A DNA stretch of 64,000 nucleotides from an uncultured Methanobrevibacter sp. (lineage in GTDB: Archaea > Methanobacteriota > Methanobacteria > Methanobacteriales > Methanobacteriaceae), in NCBI RefSeq assembly GCF_902788255.1, contig NZ_CADAJR010000005.1:1-64000 (forward strand), in the 5' to 3' direction. This document shows, piece after piece, positions 51,674 through 61,175 of this stretch. The notes below the pieces were generated by a model that worked only from the letters and a program-made list of their open reading frames with translations, had not been told where the DNA came from and searched no databases. Within the stretch, counting starts at the first letter, position 1. Every line of letters starts with the position of its first letter. The position numbers and the translations under genes were made by a program.

Positions 51674-52099
51674 ATGTTTGACGTTATTACAGTTCCCGTT
51701 GACGGATCAGACTATGGATTTGAGGCAGCAGACATTGCCATTGAGATAGCTCAAAAATTCGGTTCCAAGATTGCGGCAGTTCACGTTTTGGAGGAATTTT
51801 CATTCAACAGCTATGATTCCGAAGAGGATTCCGGTGATGAGATTTTAGCAAAGATTACCAAAAAGGCCGGTGAGGTAGGTGTTGAAGTTGTCGAACATCT
51901 TCTTACTGCTGACCCTTTAAGGGATATGAACTTCATTATCAAGCAGACTGGAGCTGATTTGGTTGTTATTCATGCTCATGGAGCAAATAACCATCGTTTT
52001 GTATCATTTGAAGAAAATGATGTCAGTGATACTCAAATCGGTTCTGTTTCTGAAAGACTCATTAGGACATGTGATGTCCCAGTATTATTGGTTAAATAA
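51674..52099 (+). CDS. UspA family universal stress protein
   Basis: A 141-residue alpha/beta protein: ITVPVDGSDYGFEAADIAIEIA, KIAAVHVLEEF, GADLVVIHAHGAN and a C-terminal SVSERLIRTCDVPVLLVK. The ATP-binding Gly-rich loop (G-2x-G-9x-G-S/T) is only partly kept, so nucleotide binding is uncertain. It is tightly coupled to the A2 gene and may act with it. Its stop codon lies in the terminator stem. Confidence 0.85.
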   Translation: MFDVITVPVDGSDYGFEAADIAIEIAQKFGSKIAAVHVLEEFSFNSYDSEEDSGDEILAKITKKAGEVGVEVVEHLLTADPLRDMNFIIKQTGADLVVIHAHGANNHRFVSFEENDVSDTQIGSVSERLIRTCDVPVLLVK

Positions 52100-52124
52100 T
52101 ACTTTAATCTTATTTTTTTTCTTA
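52081..52124 (+). terminator. Terminator overlapping the uspA stop codon
   Basis: AGTATTAT (52081-52088) pairs with ATAATACT (52096-52103), which includes the TAA at 52097-52099, followed by TTAATCTTATTTTTTTTC. Confidence 0.7.
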
Positions 52125-52220
52125 TTATTCTCATTTTAAAGGTTATTTTTAACTAAACCTTTAAATAAGATAAAATTCATATTATTCTTAACATAAATTT
52201 TTAAAAAAGGAGATATTTTT

Positions 52221-52388
52221 ATGATTGTGAAAGATTGGTGTTCATACTGCGGTGAATGCGCCGGAGTCTGTCCAAGAAATTTAATACAAGTAAGAGAATA
52301 CTCATTGGTATTCAATGATGATGACTGTAAAGATTGTGATACATGCATTAAAGCATGCCCTATTGATGCATTAGAAAAAGAGGACTGA
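52221..52388 (+). CDS. Small 2x(4Fe-4S) ferredoxin
   Basis: A 55-residue protein from the ATG at 52221 (AAGGAG seven bases upstream): WCSYCGECAGVCPRN and CKDCDTCIKACPIDAL are two CxxCxxCxxxCP cluster sites. It lies 5 bases before the geranylgeranyl reductase gene, so it is the likely electron donor for that enzyme. It is short enough to be missed by a length cut-off. Confidence 0.9.
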   Translation: MIVKDWCSYCGECAGVCPRNLIQVREYSLVFNDDDCKDCDTCIKACPIDALEKED

Positions 52389-52393
52389 TTAAT

Positions 52394-53572
52394 ATGATTG
52401 AAACTGATGTAATTGTAGTAGGTTCAGGACCTGCAGGTTCAAGCGCAGCAAAACACGCTGCATTAGGCGGAGCAAAAGTTATTTTAATGGATAAAAAATC
52501 CGAGATTGGTGCACCGAAAAGATGTGCTGAAGGAGTTTCAATCCAAGGTTTGGAAAAATTAGGAATTGAACCTTCCCCAAGATGGGTGACCCAGGAAATC
52601 GAAGGTGTTAGGTTACAAGCACCTGACGGAACCGATGTATGGTTAACAAAAGATGAAGTTCAATTACCTGAAGCAGGTTACATTCTTGAAAGAAAAGTCT
52701 TCGATAAGCACATGGCAATGGATGCAGCTAGAGCAGGTGCTGAAATCAAAATCAAAACATTGGTAACAGGCATTGAAAAAATCGATAACGGATACATCGT
52801 TGAAACTGAATGCATGGGAGAAAAAATCGATTACAAATGTAAAATTTTAATCGCAGCCGACGGTCCTGAAGGTCACGTTGCAAGATGGGCAGGACTCAGA
52901 CCTGCAGCAAAACCAAAAGAAATGGAATCCGGGGTACAGTACGAAATGTGTAACGTTGAATTTGAAAGACCTGGTGTAATCGAATTCTATTTCGGATCAT
53001 GCGCTCCTGGAGGATATGTATGGATCTTCCCTAAAGGTGACGACATTGCAAATGTAGGTTTAGCAATTTTACCTCACAAGGCTGAAAAAACAGCTAAAGA
53101 ATATTTGGATGACTTTGTTGCAAAATCACCTTACCTCAAAAACGCTCAGGCTGTTGAATTGAACGTAGGTGGGGACCCTGTTGGTGGAATGACCAAAAAA
53201 TTATACGATGACAACATCATGGTCGTTGGAGATGCAGCAGGACAGGTTAACCCGTTAACCGGTGGAGGAATCATCTCCGGTATGACCGGTGGAATGTGTG
53301 CAGGTCAGGTTGCAGCACAGGCAATCAAAGAGGACTGCTCCAAAAAATTCCTGAAACAATACGATAAAATGGCTCATGAAGAGCTTGACCATGAAATCAA
53401 AAGATACAAAAAAGTACAGGAATACTTGCTCACATTGTCTGATGATGAATTAGACAGCATTGCACACGCATTTGAAGGGGAAAGCTTTGAGAAAATTTCA
53501 ACAACTGAAATTGTACAGAAGTTAATCAAAATCTCTCCAAAAGCATTACTTAAATTAGGTAAATTTATCTAA
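52394..53572 (+). CDS. Digeranylgeranylglycerophospholipid reductase
   Basis: A 392-residue FAD enzyme that saturates the isoprenoid chains of archaeal membrane lipids. FAD-binding VVGSGPAGSSAAKHAALGG at the N-terminus, KRCAEGVS, the substrate-side sequence YEMCNVEFERPGVIEFYFGSCAPGGYVWIFPKG, and VGDAAGQVNPLTGGGIISGM are conserved in the archaeal GGR family. Length is usual. It forms a unit with the upstream ferredoxin. Confidence 0.92.
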   Translation: MIETDVIVVGSGPAGSSAAKHAALGGAKVILMDKKSEIGAPKRCAEGVSIQGLEKLGIEPSPRWVTQEIEGVRLQAPDGTDVWLTKDEVQLPEAGYILERKVFDKHMAMDAARAGAEIKIKTLVTGIEKIDNGYIVETECMGEKIDYKCKILIAADGPEGHVARWAGLRPAAKPKEMESGVQYEMCNVEFERPGVIEFYFGSCAPGGYVWIFPKGDDIANVGLAILPHKAEKTAKEYLDDFVAKSPYLKNAQAVELNVGGDPVGGMTKKLYDDNIMVVGDAAGQVNPLTGGGIISGMTGGMCAGQVAAQAIKEDCSKKFLKQYDKMAHEELDHEIKRYKKVQEYLLTLSDDELDSIAHAFEGESFEKISTTEIVQKLIKISPKALLKLGKFI

Positions 53573-53582
53573 GGTGTTTGAA

Positions 53583-54551
53583 TTGATTTTAGTTACTGGT
53601 GGAGCAGGCTACATTGGTTCCCATACCAATAAGGCCTTAAATAATGCGGGTTATGATACTGTTGTATTGGACAATCTGTCAAAGGGTTATGAAAACTTTG
53701 TCAAGTGGGGAACACTCGAAAACTATGATATTGGAAGCAGGGACCTTGGTGAAGTTTTTGAAAAATATGATATTGATGGTGTAATACACTTTGCGGGATT
53801 CATATCAGTAGCTGAATCAGTGGAAATGCCTCAAAAATATCTCAAAAACAATTATAAAAATACTCTAAACCTTTTAAAAGTGATGAGGGAATATAATGTT
53901 GACAAGTTTATATTCTCCTCAACTGCCGCTGTTTATGGAAACCCTGAGCAGATTCCAATCACTGAAGATTCAAACCTTAAACCAATCAATCCTTACGGAC
54001 ACTCAAAATGGTTGGTTGAAAAGGCACTTGAAAGGGAAGCTGCGAAAGGCGACTTCAATTATGTTGCCTTAAGATACTTCAATGCATCAGGATGTGACTT
54101 TGATGGTCAGATAGGTGAATTACATGATCCGGAAACCCATCTGATACCATTGATTCTTGATGCTGCCATCGGAAAGCGTGACTGCATCTACATCTATGGT
54201 GATGACTATGACACTCCTGACGGTACATGCATCAGGGACTACATTCACGTCAACGACCTTGCCGACGCGCATATCAGGGCATATGAATATCTCTGTAATG
54301 AACATGAATCCGATGTATTCAATTTGGGTAACGGACAGGGATTTTCAGTACGTGAAGTGATTGAGATGTGCAAGAAAGTCACAGGCAAGGACTTTGAGGT
54401 CAAGGTTGACGGACGCCGTGACGGGGATCCTGCAAGACTTGTTGCCGATTCCTCAAAAATCCATAACAAGCTTGGCTGGACTCCACAGTATGATTTAGAA
54501 CAGATTGTAGAGTCTGCCTGGAAGTGGCATCAAAAAATTAACGGAATTTAG
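53583..54551 (+). CDS. galE: UDP-glucose 4-epimerase
   Basis: A 322-residue short-chain dehydrogenase family enzyme (UDP-glucose to UDP-galactose). The TTG at 53583 is preferred because it gives the normal start MILVTGGAGYIGSH and has AAGGTG six bases upstream; a GTG at 53574 overlaps that RBS. NAD site TGGAGYIGSH, FSSTAAVYG with the catalytic Ser/Thr, and YGHSK with catalytic Tyr and Lys are present. It is downstream of the lipid reductase and feeds cell-wall galactose. Confidence 0.92.
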   Translation: MILVTGGAGYIGSHTNKALNNAGYDTVVLDNLSKGYENFVKWGTLENYDIGSRDLGEVFEKYDIDGVIHFAGFISVAESVEMPQKYLKNNYKNTLNLLKVMREYNVDKFIFSSTAAVYGNPEQIPITEDSNLKPINPYGHSKWLVEKALEREAAKGDFNYVALRYFNASGCDFDGQIGELHDPETHLIPLILDAAIGKRDCIYIYGDDYDTPDGTCIRDYIHVNDLADAHIRAYEYLCNEHESDVFNLGNGQGFSVREVIEMCKKVTGKDFEVKVDGRRDGDPARLVADSSKIHNKLGWTPQYDLEQIVESAWKWHQKINGI

Positions 54552-54554
54552 ATT

Positions 54555-55448
54555 ATGGAAAATGAAAGTCATGAATCCAAAATCGATGTTCGCATAATCG
54601 TAGGCGGTTTGGATATTGCACAGCTTGTATCAAAGGCTGTTAACAATATTCAACTTGAAAACGATTACAATATAATAGTTTCATCAATAATACCTACAGT
54701 TGAACTCAGCATCGTTAAAAAGGTTGCCAGTGGCGCTGACATTCTGCTCATTGGAGGATACGGCAATGATGAAACTTACAATATTCTATATAATGAATTA
54801 AAAACTGATTTTAACCATATCGGTCTTTTTGACTATAATAACATTATCATAGAGGATGAGTCAATTGATTTCAAGTTGGCGGAAAAGGAAATCCTCAATT
54901 CAATAATTAAATCAACCTTATCTTATTCTTTAAATTTAATTAACATTCATACCTTGGAAAATAAGCTTTTAAAGGTAACTCATAACTACAACAACCTTTT
55001 GGATGATTATAATCAGGTCCTCAAGGAACAGGAAGTCATTACCCGTGAAAACCAGGACCTGCGAGAAGACATTAATGAAGTCAAATCTGAGTTCCAGGCA
55101 TTTAAGCTGCGCTATGAGGATATCTATTCCAAGGAGATTCTGGAAATTTTTGATTTACATGAGCTGTGGCAGGACACCTTCCATCAGGAACTTGACGATG
55201 AGGAAAGGATTGTAATCGCTACAGACAGGTTCAGACCTGACAATATTCTAGTTGGACAGGGATATATTGCGGCCGAATCACACCAGAAGGCTGTTGAATG
55301 GCTGAACATTGTCAGAACTGCCTTGATATTTGTAGATGATAATAATGATGATTTGAAAAAGGAATTGAAATCCAGTGAAGAAAGCAAGCCTCCTGAAGTC
55401 ATTGAAGATTATGAAATTCCCAACAATTTTGAAAACTTCTGGGACTAA
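54555..55448 (+). CDS. Conserved hypothetical protein with central coiled coil
   Basis: A 297-residue protein 3 bases after galE. Residues 10-115 look like a Rossmann/receiver-type alpha/beta domain (VRIIVGGLDIAQLVSKAV, GADILLIGGYGND, HIGLFDYNNI). Residues 135-200 form a coiled coil (LENKLLKVTHNYNNLLDDYNQ and following). Residues 205-275 form a helical domain with LHELWQDTFHQELDDEER. The tail is acidic and Pro-containing. No signal peptide. No known family is recognised; a signalling or scaffold role is a guess. Confidence 0.65.
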   Translation: MENESHESKIDVRIIVGGLDIAQLVSKAVNNIQLENDYNIIVSSIIPTVELSIVKKVASGADILLIGGYGNDETYNILYNELKTDFNHIGLFDYNNIIIEDESIDFKLAEKEILNSIIKSTLSYSLNLINIHTLENKLLKVTHNYNNLLDDYNQVLKEQEVITRENQDLREDINEVKSEFQAFKLRYEDIYSKEILEIFDLHELWQDTFHQELDDEERIVIATDRFRPDNILVGQGYIAAESHQKAVEWLNIVRTALIFVDDNNDDLKKELKSSEESKPPEVIEDYEIPNNFENFWD

Positions 55449-55515
55449 AACATTAATTATTTTATACTAGTTTTACAAAAGTATTATTATACTATTTTAT
55501 AGGGAGTTATAGTAC

Positions 55516-56937
55516 ATGCAAGGTGAAATGGAAGACAAGTGTGGTATTGTTGGAATTCATTGCAATGATGATTCCAAGGATGTTGCATCATTTATTTATT
55601 ACTGTTTGTATGCTTTACAGCACAGAGGTCAGGAATCAGCAGGAATTGCTACTTTTAATAAAGATGTAGGTTTAAGCCATTACTGTGGAATGGGTTTGAT
55701 AACTGATGTGTTCGATAATGATCGAATTCAAAGTTTGCCTGGACATATGGCTATCGGTCATGTAAGATACTCAACCACAGGACAGTCCAAACTGGAAAAT
55801 TCACAGCCTTTTGTAACTGATTTTGGTGACGGATTTATTGCGATGGCTCATAACGGGGACATAGTCAACTCCGAAGAGTTAAGAAATCAACTCATTGATG
55901 AAGGATTTTATTTCAAATCCGATTCTGATTCTGAAGTAATATGTTATATGCTTAAAAAAGAGCACTATGACAATGGTAAAAATGTTTTGGAGGCAATTGA
56001 TGCAGTATGTGATAAACTTGTAGGATCATATGCTTTAACAATCTTGGTTGACGGCGAACTGTATGGTGTAAGGGATCCTATGGGAATTAAACCTCTTGCA
56101 ATTGCAGAAAAAGAGGGTGAATATATTTTAGCTTCAGAAACTGTGGCCTTTGACGTAATAAACGCTGATTATATTAGGGATGTTGTGCCTGGTGAAGTTG
56201 TTTGCTTTGAAAATGATGAAATTAACTCTCACATGTTAGAAAGTGCAGGAAAATGCAAGCTTTCACATTGTATGTTTGAATATGTTTACTTTGCAAGACC
56301 TGATAGTACAATTGACGGAATTAACGTTTATGAAACCAGGATAAACATTGGCCGTCAATTGCATGAGCTCTATCCGATTGATGCGGATGTTGTAATTCCG
56401 GTACCTGATTCATCAATTCCGGCCGCTATCGGTTATTCACGTGCTTCCGGTATACCTTACGGTGAAGGATTAATCAAAAACAGGTATGTTGGAAGGACAT
56501 TCATTATGCCAACCCAGGAAGAAAGGGAATTGGCAGTCAGACTTAAACTGAATCCTATAAAAAATGCCATCAAAGGCAAAAAGATAATTCTAATTGACGA
56601 CAGTATCGTTCGTGGAACCACTTCCAAACAATTGCTTGACCTTGTAAAAGAGGCTGAACCTGCTGAAATTCACTTTTTAGTTGGATGTCCTCCTGTAATG
56701 GCTCCTTGTTATTATGGTGTGGCTATGGCAACCAAGAAGGAACTGATTGCTGCCAACTATACTGTTGAGGAAATCAAGGAACAGTTGGATATTGATACCC
56801 TTGGATACATTACATTGCCTGCTTTGGTTGAGGCAATAGGCATGCCTGAAGAAAATCTATGTTTAGGCTGTTTGAATGAGGATTATCCAACCGAAATTCC
56901 TGAAGGACTTGAAGCCGAATCATACTATAAACCTTAG
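55516..56937 (+). CDS. purF: Amidophosphoribosyltransferase
   Basis: A 473-residue enzyme, first step of purine synthesis. The glutaminase nucleophile is the Cys of KCGIVGI, exposed after removal of a propeptide of 8 residues (start 55516, GGGAG nine bases upstream) or 4 (ATG at 55528). The PRPP site IILIDDSIVRGTTS and the C-terminal CLGC, part of the 4Fe-4S set of Bacillus-type enzymes, are present. The promoter contains AAAGTATTATTATAC. Confidence 0.94.
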   Translation: MQGEMEDKCGIVGIHCNDDSKDVASFIYYCLYALQHRGQESAGIATFNKDVGLSHYCGMGLITDVFDNDRIQSLPGHMAIGHVRYSTTGQSKLENSQPFVTDFGDGFIAMAHNGDIVNSEELRNQLIDEGFYFKSDSDSEVICYMLKKEHYDNGKNVLEAIDAVCDKLVGSYALTILVDGELYGVRDPMGIKPLAIAEKEGEYILASETVAFDVINADYIRDVVPGEVVCFENDEINSHMLESAGKCKLSHCMFEYVYFARPDSTIDGINVYETRINIGRQLHELYPIDADVVIPVPDSSIPAAIGYSRASGIPYGEGLIKNRYVGRTFIMPTQEERELAVRLKLNPIKNAIKGKKIILIDDSIVRGTTSKQLLDLVKEAEPAEIHFLVGCPPVMAPCYYGVAMATKKELIAANYTVEEIKEQLDIDTLGYITLPALVEAIGMPEENLCLGCLNEDYPTEIPEGLEAESYYKP

Positions 56938-56942
56938 ATATT

Positions 56943-58181
56943 ATGGTTGAACTGTTGGCTCCTGCCGGAAATTTCATCTCACTTAGAGCCGTTTTGGAAA
57001 ATGGTGCTGATGCGGTTTACTTTGGCCTTGATGACTATAACATGAGGGCCAATGCCAAAAACTTTTCATTGGATGATTTGGATGAAGTTTCAAGGACTGC
57101 AAAGGAATATGGAGCCAAAACCTATCTTGGAACCAACATCATTTTAAATGAACGTCTGGCTGACGGTCTGAAATCCAAACTTGAATCGATTTCTGCAGCT
57201 GAAATCGATGGACTTATTTTATCCGATATCGGACTTATTGAGGATACCGTTTCACATGGACTTGAGGCACATATAAGCGTTCAGGAAAACGTCACTAATT
57301 CCTACACTCTCAAGACCCTTAAAAAGCTCGGTGCAAAAAGGGCAATACTTTCAAGGGAACTGTCACTTGCCGAAGTCACTGAAATCACTGAAAAATCCCC
57401 GATTGAAACCGAAATATTCATTCATGGTGCAATCTGCATGGCGATTTCAGGAAGATGCTTTTTAAGCTATGGACTTTACGGCAGAAGTGCCAACTGTGGA
57501 GACTGCCTGCAGCCGTGCCGCAAGAACTGGACTCTGACATATGAGGAGGGCGAGGACAATGTCATTAACTTTTCTGATGTTGAGGATGAGCGATTCATCA
57601 TAACCGGAAGTGATGACGTAAGCTACAGGACCAACTTTTTCTCACCAAAGGACATGTGCATGATCGAATACATTCCGGAGCTTATAAAAAGTGGTGTTGC
57701 ATCATTCAAGATTGAGGGAAGGGCCAGAAGTCCGGACTATGGTGCAATGGTTACAGGAGTTTATCGTGAGGCCATTGACAGTTATATGGATGACCCTTTG
57801 AATTATGAGGTCAACCCAAAATGGATGGATGAACTGGGTAGTGTTTTCAACCGTGGATTTGACACCAATTTCTATTTCAACACTCCATTTGAGACAAGTG
57901 AGGATAACCAGTCAAAATACATCAAAAAGGATATCGGACAGGTTGTCAATTATTACAACAGGGTCAAGGCCGCTGAAATCAGGATATGGGATGATTTGAA
58001 AATCGGTGATAGGATCATGATTCAGGGAAAAACCACAGGTTCCATCACACATACCATCGATTCCATGCAGATTGAGGGCAAATCAGTTGAATCTGTTGAA
58101 AAGGGGTCCAATGTTGCTATAGCAATGCCTGATAAAGTTCGTGAAAATGACTTTATTTATAAACTAGTTGAAAGGAATTAG
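56943..58181 (+). CDS. Peptidase U32 family protein
   Basis: A 412-residue protein with the U32 signature EIFIHGAICMAISGRCFLS followed by GRSANCGDCLQPCRKNW (iron-sulfur-type Cys set). It has LLAPAGNFISLRAVLENGADAVYFG at the N-terminus. Bacterial homologues TrhP/RlhA hydroxylate tRNA or rRNA with prephenate-derived donors, so an RNA-modifying role is as likely as proteolysis. It follows purF after 5 bases. Confidence 0.85.
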   Translation: MVELLAPAGNFISLRAVLENGADAVYFGLDDYNMRANAKNFSLDDLDEVSRTAKEYGAKTYLGTNIILNERLADGLKSKLESISAAEIDGLILSDIGLIEDTVSHGLEAHISVQENVTNSYTLKTLKKLGAKRAILSRELSLAEVTEITEKSPIETEIFIHGAICMAISGRCFLSYGLYGRSANCGDCLQPCRKNWTLTYEEGEDNVINFSDVEDERFIITGSDDVSYRTNFFSPKDMCMIEYIPELIKSGVASFKIEGRARSPDYGAMVTGVYREAIDSYMDDPLNYEVNPKWMDELGSVFNRGFDTNFYFNTPFETSEDNQSKYIKKDIGQVVNYYNRVKAAEIRIWDDLKIGDRIMIQGKTTGSITHTIDSMQIEGKSVESVEKGSNVAIAMPDKVRENDFIYKLVERN

Positions 58182-58284
58182 AATTCACTTTTTTGAGATT
58201 CACTTAATTTTGAACAATATATTTTCAAAATATTAATAAATTCTAAAATTAATATATTAACTAATTGAATTTTGAGTACATATC

Positions 58285-59079
58285 ATGATTAAAAAAATAG
58301 CTATTTATGGAAAAGGCGGAATAGGAAAAAGTACCACTGTTGCTAACCTGTCTGCAGTATGGGCAAGTGAGGATTTGAACTGTCTTGTTATAGGCTGTGA
58401 CCCTAAGGCAGATACTACACGTACTTTATATGGTAAAAGAATCCCAACTGTTGTTAACACCCTAAAGGATAACAGATCACCTGAAAAGGAAGACCTTGTT
58501 TTTACAGGATTCAAGGGAATTCAATGTGTTGAAAGCGGAGGTCCGGAACCTGGTGTCGGATGTGCCGGCCGTGGTGTGATTGTTGCCATGAAACGTCTTG
58601 AGAATCTTGGTCTTTTTGATGATGATTTGGATGTTGTCGTCTATGATGTTTTGGGGGACGTTGTCTGTGGTGGATTTTCAGTGCCTTTGCGTGAAAAATA
58701 TGCTGATGAGGTATTGATTGTCACATCAGGTGAATATATGGCATTGTATGCTGCAAATAATATCGTTCGTGGTGTCAAAAAGCTTAAGGGTAATTTGAGC
58801 GGTATAGTATGCAACTGCAGAAATGTCGATAATGAGGAGCAGATTGTGCACGACTTTGCAGAAAAGATAGGCACACATGTTATTGGTACTATTCATAGAA
58901 GCAATTTGATTCAAGACGCTGAATTAGATGCAAAAACCGTTGTAGAAAAATACCCTGAAAGTGATGAAGCACAAGAATACCGTGACCTTGCTTCAAGCAT
59001 TATGGCTAATGAAAACATATCGACTCCCGAACCTATGGGAGATGAGGAATTCGAGGAATTCTTCAAATCATACATGTGA
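58285..59079 (+). CDS. cfbC: Ni-sirohydrochlorin a,c-diamide reductive cyclase, NifH-like ATPase
   Basis: A 264-residue NifH homologue for coenzyme F430 synthesis; with CfbD it reduces and cyclises the Ni-tetrapyrrole. P-loop GKGGIGKST (10-18), the cluster Cys in GPEPGVGCAGRG and in DVLGDVVCGGF, and the switch sequences are conserved. Its tail with PEPMGDEEFEEFF is family-specific and differs from nitrogenase NifH. It has its own promoter and overlaps or abuts ogt. Confidence 0.9.
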   Translation: MIKKIAIYGKGGIGKSTTVANLSAVWASEDLNCLVIGCDPKADTTRTLYGKRIPTVVNTLKDNRSPEKEDLVFTGFKGIQCVESGGPEPGVGCAGRGVIVAMKRLENLGLFDDDLDVVVYDVLGDVVCGGFSVPLREKYADEVLIVTSGEYMALYAANNIVRGVKKLKGNLSGIVCNCRNVDNEEQIVHDFAEKIGTHVIGTIHRSNLIQDAELDAKTVVEKYPESDEAQEYRDLASSIMANENISTPEPMGDEEFEEFFKSYM

Positions 59080-59081
59080 AA

Positions 59082-59570
59082 ATGTACTCATCAACTGCCT
59101 ATTCGTCACCTATAGGTGAGATTTTGATTGTAAGTGATGGTGAATCATTAAATGGAGTATGGTTTTTGGACCAGAAATATTTCACATCATCCATTTGTGA
59201 AGAGATTGTTCCAAATGATGATTTGCCTATTTTTTGTGATGTAATCAGATGGTTTGATGACTATTTTGAGGGCAAAAATCCTGAAATAGATTTCAAACTG
59301 AATCCCCACGGTTCCGAGTTCAGACAGAAGGTGTGGAGGATACTGCGTGAAATTCCATACGGCGAGTCAATGACCTACGGTGAGATTGCATCAAGAATTT
59401 CACCAATGATGTCTGCCCAGGCTGTCGGAGGTGCCGTCGGACACAACCCCATAGCAATCATAATTCCATGTCACCGTGTATTGGGCTCTAAAGGAAAATT
59501 GACAGGATATGCCGGGGGCATTGACCGTAAAATCAAACTTTTGGAATTGGAGAATATAGAATACAGGTGA
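59082..59570 (+). CDS. ogt: Methylated-DNA--protein-cysteine methyltransferase
   Basis: A 162-residue suicide repair protein for O6-alkylguanine. The active-site IIPCHRVLGSKGKLTGYAGG, the DNA-binding ALMTYGEIA-like SMTYGEIASRI and the Asn hinge GHNPIAI are all present. Start at the ATG at 59082 gives the usual MYSSTAYSSPIG; a GTG at 59076 overlaps the cfbC stop. Confidence 0.92.
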   Translation: MYSSTAYSSPIGEILIVSDGESLNGVWFLDQKYFTSSICEEIVPNDDLPIFCDVIRWFDDYFEGKNPEIDFKLNPHGSEFRQKVWRILREIPYGESMTYGEIASRISPMMSAQAVGGAVGHNPIAIIIPCHRVLGSKGKLTGYAGGIDRKIKLLELENIEYR

Positions 59571-59574
59571 TTTG

Positions 59575-59934
59575 ATGAGATTTAATTTTCTGCGTTTAAT
59601 TTCTTTTGCATCGCTTTTAGCATTGGTGTTGCTTTTGACTTTTTTTTCTAACCTGAATTCCCATGTCATAATCTCTGCTGCAGTGATAATGCTTTTCTTG
59701 ATGATATTTACATATATCTTCAAAATCGAGGGTTCAAGTTCCCTGAAAGTTGCGGTCATTCTTTCGGTTTTCATATTCCTTCCATTGTTCATTTTGGTTT
59801 ATCTGGGAATATTTGATGTTTTTCCGGGTCTTTTCGGATTTCTGGCATTGATTATTGTGGCCCTTGTTGGACTTTATTCAATAGTTACCATTGTCAGGCT
59901 GGATTATGTTGAACTGAAATGGGATGATGACTGA
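59575..59934 (+). CDS. Four-helix membrane protein of unknown function
   Basis: A 119-residue protein from the ATG at 59575 (AGGTGATTTG before it). Four hydrophobic segments at about 6-25, 29-48, 58-80 and 84-108, then a short acidic tail WDDD. No conserved motif is recognised. The start overlaps the RBS-bearing end of ogt by position only. Confidence 0.6.
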   Translation: MRFNFLRLISFASLLALVLLLTFFSNLNSHVIISAAVIMLFLMIFTYIFKIEGSSSLKVAVILSVFIFLPLFILVYLGIFDVFPGLFGFLALIIVALVGLYSIVTIVRLDYVELKWDDD

Positions 59935-59976
59935 TTTTGGTAAAGTTTTAAATTTTTTAAATACATAGTTAAATCA

Positions 59977-61146
59977 ATGAACGTTTCTGATGAAAAAATT
60001 TTTACGAAATCATTTTTCCTGGTATTTGGAGCATTGCTTTTTACCGCACTTGTAATGTATGCCCTGATGAGTACTGTTACGGAGTACGCCACATCAATGG
60101 GTTCAACCGCCACAGTTGCAGGACTTGTTTCTGGAATCTATATATTCGGAGGACTGTGCTCAAGGATATATTCCGGAAATGCGCTGGAGCGAATAGGGTG
60201 GAAAAGGACCGCAATGATATTCATGAGCATTCATTTTCTCTCATGTCTTTTGTATTTCATAGTAAACGATGTTACACTACTTTTAGTCGTTCGATTCATT
60301 CATGGTATAGGTTTTGGTGCTTCAGCCAATGCGATTGTAACTATAGCTTCCGATGTTCTTCCTAAAAGTCGTTTTGGTGAGGCATTCGGCTACTTTATGC
60401 TCGGCACTACAATTGCCGTTGGACTGGGACCCTATCTGAGCGGCATATTATATGACAGTGTCGGTTCTCAAGGTTGCTTTTTGGCTGCAGGCATCTTTTC
60501 AGCCCTTGCGTTGGTTTTCATATATTTTGTGGATGTCAGTGCTCATGATCCTGGAGTAAATCGTAAAGGTGAAATCATCGAGGACACATCCACAGGAATT
60601 GAAAAGGTCTTTGAAAGGGGTGCAATTCCAGTTTCCCTTTTCACCGCCTTGACAAGTCTGGGTTACGTTTCCATACTGTCTTTTTACAGGCTATATGCAG
60701 CTGAAGTAAATATGTCCGGCATTTTTTCATGGTTTTTCATAATATATTCAATCGTTCTTGTTGCCTCAAGGCCGATTGCCGGCAGAATTCAGGACACACA
60801 TGGGGACATGATAATCTGTGTGGTCGGAATCGTTGCCCAGTCAATGGGGCTTTTCCTGATAGCGTTTGCACCATCCGCTGTGACTGTTGTTGTCTGTGCG
60901 GTATGTGCAGCACTGGGATTCGGAACCCTTAACTCAGCATGCACAACAATCGTTACAAGAAACACTCCAGAAAACAGACGTTCCTATGCGGTCTCAACAT
61001 TTTTCATCTTCTGTGATGCGACAATGGGTTTCGGTCCGGCACTGCTTGGAAGCTTTGCTGTTAATGGCTATGCACCGATATACTACATCGCATCTCTGAT
61101 AACATTATTGGCTTTGCCGATTTGTGTATATTCCCTTAGAAAATAA
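59977..61146 (+). CDS. MFS transporter
   Basis: A 389-residue carrier with twelve membrane helices. It shows MFS marks: GLVSGIYIFGGLCSRIYSGNALERIGWKR between helices 2 and 3, and RFIHGIGFGASANAIVTIASDVLPKSRFGEAFGY. The second half repeats the pattern around SRPIAGRIQDTHGD. Family resemblance is to drug and small-molecule exporters; the substrate is unknown. Confidence 0.85.
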   Translation: MNVSDEKIFTKSFFLVFGALLFTALVMYALMSTVTEYATSMGSTATVAGLVSGIYIFGGLCSRIYSGNALERIGWKRTAMIFMSIHFLSCLLYFIVNDVTLLLVVRFIHGIGFGASANAIVTIASDVLPKSRFGEAFGYFMLGTTIAVGLGPYLSGILYDSVGSQGCFLAAGIFSALALVFIYFVDVSAHDPGVNRKGEIIEDTSTGIEKVFERGAIPVSLFTALTSLGYVSILSFYRLYAAEVNMSGIFSWFFIIYSIVLVASRPIAGRIQDTHGDMIICVVGIVAQSMGLFLIAFAPSAVTVVVCAVCAALGFGTLNSACTTIVTRNTPENRRSYAVSTFFIFCDATMGFGPALLGSFAVNGYAPIYYIASLITLLALPICVYSLRK

Positions 61147-61175
61147 TATCAAATTAATCGTACAAACTTGATAAT

